Part shown: piece after piece, positions 52,577 to 60,886 of the stretch
How positions within the stretch are numbered: the first letter of the stretch is position 1
How the letters are laid out: each line of letters starts with the position of its first letter
Assembly: GCA_017474845.1 (NCBI GenBank)
Contig: JAFVGS010000054.1
Coordinates: 20,771 to 84,770 of the forward strand
Length of the DNA stretch: 64,000 nt
Source: Prevotella sp.
GTDB lineage: Bacteria; Bacteroidota; Bacteroidia; Bacteroidales; Bacteroidaceae
Direction: 5' to 3'
Notes under the pieces: model-generated
What the model was told of the DNA's origin: nothing
The model's database searches: none
What the model saw: the letters and a program-made list of their open reading frames with translations, nothing else
Made by a program: the position numbers and the translations under genes

Positions 52577-52740
52577 TATATTTGCATCGTGTTTTTCATG
52601 GTATTAGATTATTAAGGTTAATTGTGAATACTATTTATCGCGAGATAGGTTTTATTCGAACTCCAATAACAGTACAAGTCATTTATTTGTAGTGTTTTTG
52701 GTTAAAAAAAAGGGAACCTGAGAAGGTTCCCTTTTTCTTT
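52577..52740 (+). ncRNA. Candidate small RNA between an orphan promoter and a terminator
   Basis: TATATTTG at 52577-52584 is a -7 box with no gene behind it. About 150 nt later comes a strong hairpin-T terminator (52704-52740). Between them no open frame of useful length is seen. A small hairpin TATC-GCGA-GATA (52636-52647) has a GNRA-type loop. Not matched to any known RNA. Confidence 0.4.
52704..52740. terminator. Bidirectional Rho-independent terminator
   Basis: AAAAAAAGGGAACC, a TGAGAA loop, then GGTTCCCTTTTTC. It has a T-run on each strand, so it can end both the plus-strand RNA and proS on the minus strand, whose stop lies at 52739. Confidence 0.88.
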
Positions 52741-54220
52741 AATAGCTCCTCGCTATTATGACCCTTGCCTTACTTGGCTTGCCGCTCACCATATCCACCC
52801 CCGGCGTCTGCTCCACGCCAAAAGGCACGCAGCGTATCGTGGCCTGTGTCTCTTCCTTGATCTGAGCCTCTGTCTCGGCTGTGCCGTCCCAGTGGCAGAG
52901 GAAGAATCCGCCGTCCTTCACACGCTCCTTGAACTCCTCATAGTTGTCACACTCAAAGATATGGGCATCGCGGAAGGTCTTGGCCTTCACGAAGATGTTC
53001 TGCTGGATGTCCTCCAGCAACTGCTCCACATACTGGGCAATGCCCTCAATGCTGCGCGTCTCCTTCTCTAAGGTGTCACGGCGCATCACCTCGATGGTAC
53101 CGTTCTCCAGGTCGCGGGCACCAAGCACCAGACGCACAGGCACACCCTTCAGCTCATAGTCGGCAAACTTGAAGCCGGGACGCTTGTTGTCTGCATCGTC
53201 AAACTTCACGGTGATGCCCTTTGAGCGCAGTTCCTCGATGATGGGCTGCACCTCCTTGTTCACCTGCTCCATCTGCTCAGGCTTAGTGGCGATGGGGATG
53301 ATGACCACCTGGATGGGAGCCAGACGCGGCGGCAGCACCAGTCCGTTATCATCAGAGTGCGTCATGATGAGGGCACCGATCAGACGGGTACTCACGCCCC
53401 ATGAGGTAGCCCACACATACTCAGGCTTGTTCTCCTTGTTCAGATACTGCACCTCGAAAGCCTTGGCAAAGTTCTGGCCTAAGAAGTGCGAGGTACCACT
53501 CTGCAGGGCCTTGCCGTCCTGCATCATCGCCTCGATGGTATAGGTGTCGAGAGCTCCGGCAAAGCGCTCCGTCTCACTCTTCACACCCTGCACCACAGGC
53601 ACGGCCATCCACTCCTCGGCAAACTTGGCATACACCTTCAACATCTTCTGTGCTTCCTCCTCGGCCTCCTCACGGGTGGCATGAGCCGTATGGCCCTCCT
53701 GCCACAGGAACTCTGAGGTACGGAGGAAGGGGCGTGTGCGCATCTCCCAGCGCATCACGTTACACCACTGGTTGCACATCAGGGGCAGGTCGCGCCACGA
53801 GTGGATCCAGTTCTTATACGTGTTCCAGATGATGGTCTCAGAGGTGGGGCGCACTATCAGCTCCTCTTCCAGCTTGGCAGCAGGGTCAACCTCCACGCCG
53901 CTCTTGTCGTCTTTGGCACGCAGGCGGTAGTGGGTCACCACGGCACACTCCTTGGCGAAGCCCTCCACATGCTCTGCCTCACGGCTGAGGAACGACTTGG
54001 GAATCAACAGGGGGAAATAGGCGTTCTGCGCACCTGTCTCCTTGAACATCTTATCCAGTTGCTGCTGCATCTTCTCCCAGATGGCATAGCCGTAGGGCTT
54101 GATGACCATACATCCGCGCACGGCACTCTGTTCAGCAAGGTCTGCCTTCACTACCAGGTCGTTGAACCACTGCGAGTAGTTGTCGGCCCTTTTCGTTAAA
54201 TCTTTTAATTCTTTTGCCAT
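52739..54220 (-). CDS. proS: Proline--tRNA ligase
   Basis: A 493-residue class II synthetase of the eukaryote/archaeon-like ProS type without the bacterial editing insert. Motif 2 lies in [29 protein letters not shown]. The motif 3 area is [19 protein letters not shown], followed by the anticodon domain ([10 protein letters not shown]) and the zinc-domain-like C-terminus ending in RSY. It is a single gene with a TAATTTTG box (54252-54259) and shares the terminator at its 3' end. Confidence 0.95.
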   Translation of the reverse strand: MAKELKDLTKRADNYSQWFNDLVVKADLAEQSAVRGCMVIKPYGYAIWEKMQQQLDKMFKETGAQNAYFPLLIPKSFLSREAEHVEGFAKECAVVTHYRLRAKDDKSGVEVDPAAKLEEELIVRPTSETIIWNTYKNWIHSWRDLPLMCNQWCNVMRWEMRTRPFLRTSEFLWQEGHTAHATREEAEEEAQKMLKVYAKFAEEWMAVPVVQGVKSETERFAGALDTYTIEAMMQDGKALQSGTSHFLGQNFAKAFEVQYLNKENKPEYVWATSWGVSTRLIGALIMTHSDDNGLVLPPRLAPIQVVIIPIATKPEQMEQVNKEVQPIIEELRSKGITVKFDDADNKRPGFKFADYELKGVPVRLVLGARDLENGTIEVMRRDTLEKETRSIEGIAQYVEQLLEDIQQNIFVKAKTFRDAHIFECDNYEEFKERVKDGGFFLCHWDGTAETEAQIKEETQATIRCVPFGVEQTPGVDMVSGKPSKARVIIARSY

Positions 54221-54251
54221 TGTTATACTGTATATTTTACGAATTTGCGTG

Positions 54252-54259
54252 CAAAATTA
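54252..54259 (-). promoter_or_regulatory. -7 box for proS
   Basis: TAATTTTG on the minus strand, 31 bases before the ATG. Confidence 0.7.
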
Positions 54260-54335
54260 CATAAATTTTCAGACATAAGTACATAAGAACATATAATTTT
54301 TTGTTTCTTTTGTTCTTTTGTCTGAAAATAATTAT

Positions 54336-54343
54336 TATCTTTG
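54336..54343 (+). promoter_or_regulatory. -7 box for the OmpA-like lipoprotein
   Basis: TATCTTTG, 40 bases before the ATG at 54384. Confidence 0.65.
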
Positions 54344-54383
54344 CAGCAGAAATCAACGTTTAACAACTAAATTAATAGTAATT

Positions 54384-55085
54384 ATGAAAAGTTTAAAGTC
54401 AATTGCCGTCGCACTTTGCGCAGCGCTGGTGCTGGCAGGATGTAACGTGAGTAACACGGGTAAGGGTGCTATGATTGGTGCCGGTGGTGGTGCTGGTCTT
54501 GGAGCTATTATCGGAGCCATTGCAGGCAATACAGCCGTTGGTGCTGTCATCGGTGGTGCAGTAGGTGCAGGTGCAGGTGCCCTCATCGGCAAGAAGATGG
54601 ACAAGGCCAAGAAGGAGGCCGAGGCCGTGCAGAACGCCCAGGTGGAGGCCGTGACCGACGCCAATGGCCTGGAGGCCGTGAAGGTGACCTTCGACTCTGG
54701 TATCCTCTTCGCTTCTGGTAAGTCAAATCTGAGCAGCACAGCCATGACGTCACTCTTCCAGTTCGCCAACGTGCTGAAGAGCAATGCCGACTGTGACGTG
54801 GCTGTACAGGGCTATACCGACAATGCCGGCTGGAAGAACTGCAACGCAGCCCAGAGCCAGCAGAAGAACCTCGAGCTCTCTCAGGAGCGTGCCCAGAGCG
54901 TGACCACCTATCTGCTCTCTCAGGGCGTCAGCTCCACACAGATCCGCAGCACGCAGGGCTTCGGCGAGTCTAACCCCGTAGCCGACAACTCTACCGCTGC
55001 CGGCAAGGCCCAGAACCGCCGTGTGGAGGTCTACATGTACGCCTCTCAGAAGATGATCCAGGAGGCTCAGCAGCAGGCTCAATGA
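54384..55085 (+). CDS. OmpA-family lipoprotein with glycine-zipper segment
   Basis: A 233-residue outer-membrane lipoprotein (lipobox LVLAGC). Residues ~30-75 are a glycine zipper (GAGGGAGLGAIIGAIAG and on), as in YiaD-like proteins. The C-terminal OmpA domain has VTFDSGILFASGKSNLS, VQGYTDNAGWKNCN, LSQERAQSVTTYL and GFGESNPVADN, the residues that hold diaminopimelate in peptidoglycan. ATG 54384 is chosen because the lipoprotein signal starts there. It overlaps mtgA by four bases. Confidence 0.88.
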   Translation: MKSLKSIAVALCAALVLAGCNVSNTGKGAMIGAGGGAGLGAIIGAIAGNTAVGAVIGGAVGAGAGALIGKKMDKAKKEAEAVQNAQVEAVTDANGLEAVKVTFDSGILFASGKSNLSSTAMTSLFQFANVLKSNADCDVAVQGYTDNAGWKNCNAAQSQQKNLELSQERAQSVTTYLLSQGVSSTQIRSTQGFGESNPVADNSTAAGKAQNRRVEVYMYASQKMIQEAQQQAQ

Positions 55086-55777
55086 TCCTCTTCCGACTTA
55101 TTAAGAAAACATTGAAATGGATAGTGGTGGCATTCTTTGCTTCCACTATTCTTTCTGTGGTGATATACCGCTTTCTGCCAGTATGGGTGACACCGTTGAT
55201 GGTCATCCGCTGCTATGAGCAGCTGACGGAGGGCCGCGACCTGAAGCTCTCCCACGACTGGGAGCCGCTCAGCGAGATGTCTCCCTCCCTGCCTGTAGCT
55301 GTCATAGCCAGTGAGGACGCACGTTTCATGGAGCATCACGGTTTCGACTACGAGGCCATTGAGCATGCCGCCAAGCGCAACCGTGAGCATCCTGAGAAGC
55401 GAAAGCTGGGCGCCTCGACCATCTCCCAGCAGACGGCCAAGAACGTCTTCCTCTGGCCGGGCCGCAGCTGGGTGCGCAAAGGCTTTGAGGCCTATTTCAC
55501 CACCCTCATCGAACTCCTCTGGTCCAAGCAGCGCATCATGGAGGTCTATCTCAACTCCATCGAGATGGGCGAAGGCATCTATGGTGCCCAGGCCGTTGCC
55601 GAGGAGCACTTCCATAAGGATGCCAATGACCTCACCCGCAGCGAGTGTGCCCTCATTGCCGCCACGCTGCCCAATCCCCGGAAGTACTCCAGCAAGTCAC
55701 CCTCCGCCTACATGCTCAAGCGCCAGTCCCGCATCTTGAAGGAGATGAAGTACGTTGGTAAGTTCCCTACGGAATAA
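55082..55777 (+). CDS. mtgA: Monofunctional peptidoglycan glycosyltransferase
   Basis: A 231-residue GT51 enzyme polymerising lipid II. One N-terminal membrane anchor (WIVVAFFASTILSVVIYRFLPVWV) comes first. The catalytic domain has VIASEDARFMEHHGFDYEAIEHA (catalytic Glu), the GASTISQQTAKNVFLWPGRSWVRKG block, and IMEVYLNSIEMGEGIYGAQAVAEEHF. There is no transpeptidase domain. It is coupled to the OmpA-like lipoprotein gene, which also binds the wall. Confidence 0.95.
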   Translation: MILFRLIKKTLKWIVVAFFASTILSVVIYRFLPVWVTPLMVIRCYEQLTEGRDLKLSHDWEPLSEMSPSLPVAVIASEDARFMEHHGFDYEAIEHAAKRNREHPEKRKLGASTISQQTAKNVFLWPGRSWVRKGFEAYFTTLIELLWSKQRIMEVYLNSIEMGEGIYGAQAVAEEHFHKDANDLTRSECALIAATLPNPRKYSSKSPSAYMLKRQSRILKEMKYVGKFPTE

Positions 55778-55794
55778 GTCTTTCCTGATTTATT

Positions 55795-55983
55795 ATGAAA
55801 GTAACGTTAGACTCTATAAAGACAGAATTCATCCAGAAAATACAATCTGAGAATAGTCTGGATACCCTCCAAACATGGTTCTCAATGTATGAGGAAGCTC
55901 GCTATGCTGCTTCTACATATAGCAATGAACCAGAATTGATAAAATTCAAGAAGGAGTATGAAGAATCCATATTTGGAGTATAA
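55795..55983 (+). CDS. Small protein of unknown function (62 aa)
   Basis: No family is recognised. It starts 17 bases after the mtgA stop and reads to 2 bases before the convergent M15 gene stop. The sequence is charged and helical in look (IKTEFIQKIQSENSLDTLQTWF, then EEARYAASTY and LIKFKKEYEES). It is clearly more AT-rich than mtgA, so it may be a later arrival, for example an orphan antitoxin-like or phage-related protein. The codon pattern looks coding, but no other support exists. Confidence 0.4.
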   Translation: MKVTLDSIKTEFIQKIQSENSLDTLQTWFSMYEEARYAASTYSNEPELIKFKKEYEESIFGV

Positions 55984-55985
55984 AT

Positions 55986-56393
55986 TCAATAATAACCTAC
56001 TCTGATATAGTGGCGGGGTGGGGTAAAGGGGTTCCATGAGATGTGGAGCCAGCCATTGCCCGTGAGCAGTTGGTCGGTATATTCCCATGACTTGAAGAAT
56101 TCAATCAATCGCTGGAACTCATCAGGATCTTTCGGACGGATGTCAGCGGCCTGGCCGAGAAGGTGCTGGGAGTTCTTGACGCCTCCCACCTTGCGATTCA
56201 CCTCGGCATTCCGATAGCCGGAGTTGATGATGATGGGCCCGACGATCATCCTCGCCGGTTCCAGCAGCTGATGACAGCCGTAGGTCAGATTGACGACATC
56301 CTGCATCGACGGGATGTTCTCTGGATATTTCTCCAGGTTGAGAAACTCGCTCAGTTTAAAGTGAGGCGATAAGCGCACATCGCTATAATTCAT
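55986..56393 (-). CDS. M15-family D,D-peptidase-like protein (phage endolysin type)
   Basis: About 135 residues of the Peptidase_M15_3 kind. It has FKLSEFLNLEKYPENIPS, the zinc-site segments NSGYRNAEVNRKVGG and SQHLLGQAADIRP (His...Asp), and the final GWLHISWN with the third ligand His. It cuts peptide cross-links in the cell wall. The start is placed at ATG 56393; ATG 56399 and 56414 are possible because this junction is made of CACGAAT/ATGAAT words. It is the last gene of a mini-operon with a two-span membrane protein and a smalltalk protein. Confidence 0.82.
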   Translation of the reverse strand: MNYSDVRLSPHFKLSEFLNLEKYPENIPSMQDVVNLTYGCHQLLEPARMIVGPIIINSGYRNAEVNRKVGGVKNSQHLLGQAADIRPKDPDEFQRLIEFFKSWEYTDQLLTGNGWLHISWNPFTPPRHYIRVGYY

Positions 56394-56442
56394 GTTCATT
56401 CGTGTTTCATTCATGGCAATTCGTGTTAAGAATATTTTCGTG

Positions 56443-56661
56443 TTAAGACTGCTTTTCGTGATAATGCTTATTAATGATTCTGATGTACTGATCGAGTCCG
56501 AAGATTGATCCTGCGAGCAAGAACGACTGCGCCACATAATACAGCAGCCCGCCCGCTACATCGTCGATCTCGATCACCTGATACGCCACGAGCGCGATAC
56601 TGCTCACGATGAGCAATACCGCACAGGCGTACTGAGAGATTTTGAAGCCTTTGTGTTCCAT
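56443..56661 (-). CDS. Small two-span membrane protein (holin-like position)
   Basis: A 72-residue protein with two hydrophobic stretches (YACAVLLIVSSIALVAYQVI and LLYYVAQSFLLAGSIFGL) separated by a short acidic turn, and charged ends. The family is not recognised by name. Its place beside an M15 peptidase suggests a holin-like helper, but this is only position-based. It lies 44 bases after the smalltalk gene. Confidence 0.6.
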   Translation of the reverse strand: MEHKGFKISQYACAVLLIVSSIALVAYQVIEIDDVAGGLLYYVAQSFLLAGSIFGLDQYIRIINKHYHEKQS

Positions 56662-56705
56662 GGCCTTGATGTTTTACATCGTCTTACTTTTTTACCTTTT
56701 TACTT

Positions 56706-56792
56706 TTACATTGCGCTTCCAGCAGCACCTCCCAGAAGCAGGGTGATGATGTAACTGATCACTTGAAGGATCTTCTTTACCGTCTTGCTCAT
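56706..56792 (-). CDS. Smalltalk protein (28 aa)
   Basis: A micro-ORF, MSKTVKKILQVISYIITLLL then GGAAGSAM. It has a basic N-terminus and one hydrophobic helix ending in a Gly/Ala stretch, the usual form of Bacteroidetes smalltalk proteins, which are encoded next to wall-amidase or M15 genes. Its stop codon falls in a GTAAAAAG word array. A TAACTTTG box (56863-56870) and a GTGGT-ACCAC hairpin (56835-56848) lie in front. The function is unknown. Confidence 0.65.
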   Translation of the reverse strand: MSKTVKKILQVISYIITLLLGGAAGSAM

Positions 56793-56862
56793 AATTGTAA
56801 TGTTTTAAATGGTGAATAATTAGGGTTATTTTCGTGGTCGAAACCACCTCTCTTTCTGATTG

Positions 56863-56870
56863 CAAAGTTA
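56863..56870 (-). promoter_or_regulatory. -7 box for the smalltalk/M15 cassette
   Basis: TAACTTTG on the minus strand. The leader of ~65 bases carries a GTGGT/ACCAC hairpin. Confidence 0.65.
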
Positions 56871-56925
56871 CAAAAAATAATCGAGATTACCAAAGAGTTT
56901 ACCCGTTATTTTCATTCTTTCATGA

Positions 56926-57066
56926 AGAAAAAAGAGCTCCGCTTTAATGGCCTTGCTTGCCGGACCAACCGGGGCTATCCATCTGAAGCGGAGCTTAAAA
57001 GTGCTTCTATTTACATAAGTCGCTTGCCGGACCAACCGGGGCTCTTATCCTAATAGGTTCCTTTCA
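56926..57066 (-). ncRNA. Candidate small RNA with two copies of one hairpin motif
   Basis: Read on the minus strand: a TAACTTTG box (57072-57079), then about 140 nt ending in a 13-bp hairpin (56984-56996 with 56934-56946) and a TCTTTTTTC run. A 22-base motif occurs twice, at 57022-57043 and 56955-56976. Each copy folds as CCGG-TTGGT-CCGG inside a lower stem, but the lower stems differ in sequence (ATAAG/CTTAT for the first; ATGG/CCAT plus the terminator stem for the second). The same loop on different stems points to a functional RNA. No open frame fits. No known RNA family is recognised. Confidence 0.6.
56934..56996 (-). terminator. Terminator hairpin of the twin-hairpin RNA
   Basis: A 13-bp stem with two G-U pairs, followed on the minus strand by TCTTTTTTC. 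The loop region holds the second copy of the repeated hairpin. Confidence 0.75.
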
Positions 57067-57071
57067 CGCTG

Positions 57072-57079
57072 CAAAGTTA
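57072..57079 (-). promoter_or_regulatory. -7 box of the twin-hairpin RNA
   Basis: TAACTTTG on the minus strand. A TTG-type upstream element lies about 19 bases further upstream. Confidence 0.6.
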
Positions 57080-57142
57080 CGACTTTTTTCTGAACAAACA
57101 ATCTGTTTCCATACTTTTTTTAATAAAAAAGCGATAAATCCT

Positions 57143-57172
57143 TTTGGTTATCGAAATCTTTTTGTACTTTTG
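57143..57172 (+). promoter_or_regulatory. Promoter of the structured leader/ncRNA and defence operon
   Basis: TTTG at 57143-57146, an 18-base spacer and TACTTTTG at 57165-57172. Transcription would begin near 57178, about 380 nt before the first helicase codon. Confidence 0.75.
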
Positions 57173-57177
57173 CAATC

Positions 57178-57555
57178 AAGTATTGGCTAATCGTCGTGAC
57201 ACGTTTGAATCCTCTTTACGCAAGAGGGCGACGTAAGCGGGAGTTGCGGCTGTCTAAACGGTCACAATTCAGCGAGCCTCAGAGGAGGTGCCGATGCGAT
57301 TTTTGTTGGAATAATCATAGCGTTAGTGCTATTCGGTGATGTCCCTGAACCTAGCAAATTCAATAGACACACTTGATTCGAATAAGTGCCAACGTCTACG
57401 CGATAGCGTGGACTGGACTTATCATCAAGATGTGGGTTTTGCTAGGACCTTGGGACATCGATAGGGGCGGTTCGCGCTTTTATTGTGTCCTGAGGTTCTA
57501 TGCCGAGAACCCATTATCATCCGAGATAGTCCTTTCGCTCCTAAGACTATAGCGT
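57178..57555 (+). ncRNA. Long structured RNA (leader or ncRNA) before the helicase-methylase operon
   Basis: About 380 nt with no coding frame on the plus strand and many helices. CGTCG 57192-57196 pairs with 57229-57233, enclosing CCTCTT/AAGAGG (57211-57227). ATAGC/GCTAT spans 57317-57332. A long-range two-part stem joins 57338-57345 to 57452-57459 (8 bp) and 57350-57358 to 57438-57446 (9 bp). It encloses CACTT/AAGTG (57370-57388) and an 8-bp GTCTACGC-GATA-GCGTGGAC hairpin (57394-57413). After it come GGTTCT/AGAACC (57494-57511) and ATAGTC/GACTAT (57526-57550), ending 9 bases before the ATG. It does not fit tmRNA, RNase P RNA or SRP RNA. Confidence 0.6.
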
Positions 57556-57559
57556 AGAT

Positions 57560-60500
57560 ATGGCAAACATACCTATTTCTTCCCATTTCTTTACTAACAG
57601 GGATGGGAACACGTTGATGAAGGAGTTTGAGGGTATCCTTGCTAACAACCCTCAAGTGAAGAACCTTGATGCTGTCGTGGGCTTTCTCCGGGCATCGGGC
57701 TATTTTTCCTTGCGGCCTTTCCTCGATGGTATCAATAAGGTTCGCATTCTGATTGGCATCGATGTTGATAAATACATTGCCAAAGCCAACCAGAAAGGCG
57801 AATTGTTCTTTGGTGCAGAGGAAGAAGTAAAAGAAGAATGCCTCAGGCTGTTAAAAGAAGACATAGAACAGTCACACTACACCAAAAAGGTGGAGGACGG
57901 TATGCTCCAGATGGTTCAAGATCTGGTTGATGGAAAACTGGAGTTGCGTGCCCATCCTTCGAAAAAGATTCATGCCAAGCTCTATATTCTCTATCCGGAT
58001 AATTACAACCGGCATTGCTTTGGTGCTGCCATTACTGGTAGTAGCAATCTGAGTGGCAACGGATTGGGTATCAGCGAAGATAAGCAATACGAGTTCAATG
58101 TCAAACTGGAGCGTTACGATGATGTGCAGTTTGCCAAAGACGAGTTTGAATTGCTTTGGGAAGAAGCCAAAAATGTGCCGATCAATGCAGAAGACTATCA
58201 AACCACTCTTGATAAGACCTACCTGAAAGGTGATGTCACACCTTACGAGCTCTACATTAAGATGCTCATGGAATATTTCAGCGACCGCGTGTTGGCTATC
58301 GACCAAGAAGATCCTTTCGACATGCCTACGGGTTATACCAAATACGACTATCAAGCAGATGCTGTCGTAGAGGGTTATCAGAAATTGCTTCGCTATGACG
58401 GTTTCTTCCTGGCAGATGTGGTCGGTCTTGGTAAGACTGTAATTGCCACGATGATAGCTAAGAAATTCCTGATTGAGAATGGCCCTGAACATACAAAGAT
58501 ATTGGTGGTCTATCCGCCAGCAGTCGAGCAGAACTGGAAGACCACCTTCAAGGATTTCGGCCTCGAAAAGTATGCTTGTTTCGTAAGTAATGGCAGTCTC
58601 TCCAAAGTGCTTGATGAAAGTAACTATGATGTATGGAATGCTGACGAATACGATTTGGTATTGGTAGATGAGGCCCACAAATTCCGTAATCATACAACTG
58701 GAACTTTCAACCAGTTGCAGGAAATCTGTAAGATGCCTCGTTTGGAAACGGGCTATATTCCTGGCTATAAGAAAAAGGTGATGCTGATTTCTGCAACGCC
58801 CATGAACAATACGCCTGCAGATATTTATAATCAGATACTGATGTTCCAAGACCCTCGCCATTGCACCATTGACGGAGTCCCCAATCTGACAGCCTTCTTC
58901 TCTCCTTTAGTCGTGGAATTCCGTAAGTTCCGCAAGCAGGAGAATTTCGATTTGAAACAATTCAAGAAATTGGCAGAGAGGGTTCGAGACAGAGTGATCA
59001 AGCCGCTTACTGTCCGCAGAACGAGAACAGATATCGAGGGTATCGCGCGATATAATAAAGATGTGAACGGATTCCCGAAGGTAGATAAGCCCGTCAAAAA
59101 GGACTATGAGCTGAACGACCATTTGGCAAATCTGTTTGAAGAGGCTATGAACATACTCGACAAGAGACTGACCTATGCCCGCTATCAAGCTATTGCCTAC
59201 CTGAAGCCTGATGCTGCTCCAGGCTTGTATGATAATGCAGAAGTTATCAGCCGCAGTTTGGCAGGCATTCGTAAAAACGGTCTGGTAAAGCGTCTGGAAA
59301 GTAGTTTCTATGCTTTCAGTAAATCGCTCAAAGCATTCCGTCAGGCTAATGAGAATATGATAGACATGTGGGAGAATGATAAGATATACATTGCCCCAGA
59401 TTTGGATATTAATGCTCTTATAGAGGCAGGCTACAGCGAGGAAGAGATTGAACAGAAGATGAACGAGAAGGCGGAGGTGAATCCCAAGAACGCCTCCTTC
59501 AAACGAGAACACTTCAATGAAGAATACATAGACAAGTTGAGAGCTGATCAAGAGCTTCTGGATAATATGTGGTTGGAGTGGGAATACATCAGCGATGATG
59601 ACGATTCGAAGTTTGCCAAGTTTGCAGACCTCCTAAAGCATGAGTTGTTTAAGAAAGACAAGAATCCGGAAGGGAAACTCGTCGTGTTCTCAGAATCTGT
59701 CGATACGGTAGAGTATCTGGAACGCCGCATCAATCGTAAGGATGTGCTTGTGATTTCTTCTAAGAACAGGAGTCAGCTTTTCAAGACCATTCGTGAGAAC
59801 TTTGATGCTAACTGGAAAGAGAGGAAAGATGACTATAACATCATCCTGACAACAGATGTGTTGGCAGAGGGTGTCAACCTGCATCGCTCGAACATCATTA
59901 TCAACTACGACACGCCTTGGAATGCTACCCGTCTGATGCAGCGAATAGGGCGTGTGAATCGTATTGGTTCGAAGGCTGGCATTATCTACAACTACGTGTT
60001 CTACCCATCTCGTCAGGGTAATAAGGAAATCAAACTCAATCAGATAGCGCTGAGTAAGATTCAGACCTTCCATACCACGTTTGGCGAGGATAATCAAATC
60101 TATTCGACGGAAGAGATTATTGACCGCGACCTTGACAAACTTTTCAAGGAAAGCATCAAGCGCGAACAGGAAGACCGCAACCTGGAACTGCCGTTCTATG
60201 AAGAATTGCGAGCACTCTATCAGCAGAACCGTAAGGAATATAAACGCATAGAAAGACTGTCATTACGTAGTCGAACTGGCCGTGAGCCTCGTGAATTGGA
60301 AGGAGTAACTTTGTCAGGCGACTCATTGGTTTTACTCAAAACCAACTTCCGCAAACTGTTCTATCTGGTGAACGACCAGCAGACACGTGAGTTGTCTGTG
60401 CTTGATGCGCTCAATTATTTCAAGGCCAAGCCAGAAGAAAAGGCTGTACCTCGTATTCCTCAGCATCATGAGCATGTAGAGAAAGCCCTGAAGGAATTCA

Positions 60501-60880
60501 ATAAAACCAAGGAACAGGAACTGCACGATGAAGAATCGAACCAGAACCAGCGCAGCAATCTTGGCGCTCAGGTCACAACGGCTGTCAGCCTGTTAAACAG
60601 CATGTTGCCCCATATTGAGGATGGTGACACCCGTCTGAAGATTGTTCAGTTGAAGGAGCTAACCGAGCGAGGCACCATTACTTATATCGCCAAACGTCTG
60701 CAACGCATTCAGAAGGACTTGCAGCGCCAGGGTGGCAGCAAAGCAAAGTTGACCTTTGAGGATGCACTAAAACAAGTGCTTGAAATGGCCAACAAATACA
60801 ATACTTATTACCGCGAAACCCAGCATGCAGAAGAGGAATCTGCAGCTGTCATCATATTATCGGAATCTTTTAAAAACTAA
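57560..60880 (+). CDS. PLD-nuclease / SF2 (SNF2-like) helicase fusion, defence type
   Basis: 1106 residues. The N-terminal ~200 residues are a phospholipase D-like nuclease domain with the half-site KIHAKLYIL (His138, Lys140) and GSSN at ~160. One HxK per chain means dimers would form the active site. An SF2 helicase follows: Walker A VGLGKTVIA (~289), DEAH at 370-373, SATPMNN, and the C-lobe motif QRIGRVNRIGSK (~795). A long charged C-terminal tail ends the protein. It starts at the first ATG after the structured RNA; a methylase gene follows by 6 bases. Such pairs are found in phage-defence and restriction loci; I cannot assign a named system. Its base use is more AT-rich than the core genes. 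Confidence 0.87.
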   Translation: MANIPISSHFFTNRDGNTLMKEFEGILANNPQVKNLDAVVGFLRASGYFSLRPFLDGINKVRILIGIDVDKYIAKANQKGELFFGAEEEVKEECLRLLKEDIEQSHYTKKVEDGMLQMVQDLVDGKLELRAHPSKKIHAKLYILYPDNYNRHCFGAAITGSSNLSGNGLGISEDKQYEFNVKLERYDDVQFAKDEFELLWEEAKNVPINAEDYQTTLDKTYLKGDVTPYELYIKMLMEYFSDRVLAIDQEDPFDMPTGYTKYDYQADAVVEGYQKLLRYDGFFLADVVGLGKTVIATMIAKKFLIENGPEHTKILVVYPPAVEQNWKTTFKDFGLEKYACFVSNGSLSKVLDESNYDVWNADEYDLVLVDEAHKFRNHTTGTFNQLQEICKMPRLETGYIPGYKKKVMLISATPMNNTPADIYNQILMFQDPRHCTIDGVPNLTAFFSPLVVEFRKFRKQENFDLKQFKKLAERVRDRVIKPLTVRRTRTDIEGIARYNKDVNGFPKVDKPVKKDYELNDHLANLFEEAMNILDKRLTYARYQAIAYLKPDAAPGLYDNAEVISRSLAGIRKNGLVKRLESSFYAFSKSLKAFRQANENMIDMWENDKIYIAPDLDINALIEAGYSEEEIEQKMNEKAEVNPKNASFKREHFNEEYIDKLRADQELLDNMWLEWEYISDDDDSKFAKFADLLKHELFKKDKNPEGKLVVFSESVDTVEYLERRINRKDVLVISSKNRSQLFKTIRENFDANWKERKDDYNIILTTDVLAEGVNLHRSNIIINYDTPWNATRLMQRIGRVNRIGSKAGIIYNYVFYPSRQGNKEIKLNQIALSKIQTFHTTFGEDNQIYSTEEIIDRDLDKLFKESIKREQEDRNLELPFYEELRALYQQNRKEYKRIERLSLRSRTGREPRELEGVTLSGDSLVLLKTNFRKLFYLVNDQQTRELSVLDALNYFKAKPEEKAVPRIPQHHEHVEKALKEFNKTKEQELHDEESNQNQRSNLGAQVTTAVSLLNSMLPHIEDGDTRLKIVQLKELTERGTITYIAKRLQRIQKDLQRQGGSKAKLTFEDALKQVLEMANKYNTYYRETQHAEEESAAVIILSESFKN

Positions 60881-60886
60881 TGCCTT

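Noticed and set aside
56955-57043. Two 22-base direct repeats as a minimal CRISPR array
   Set aside because: Only two copies, no cas genes, and each copy is the tip of a different hairpin in a promoter-terminator unit, so a small RNA explains it better.
57178-57555. tmRNA, RNase P RNA, 6S or SRP RNA
   Set aside because: No tRNA-like ends or tag frame for tmRNA, no clear conserved core blocks of RNase P on either strand, and no SRP Alu/S-domain signature could be found by eye.
57425-57655. Minus-strand 76-codon frame
   Set aside because: It is antisense to the structured RNA and the helicase start, with no promoter or family resemblance.
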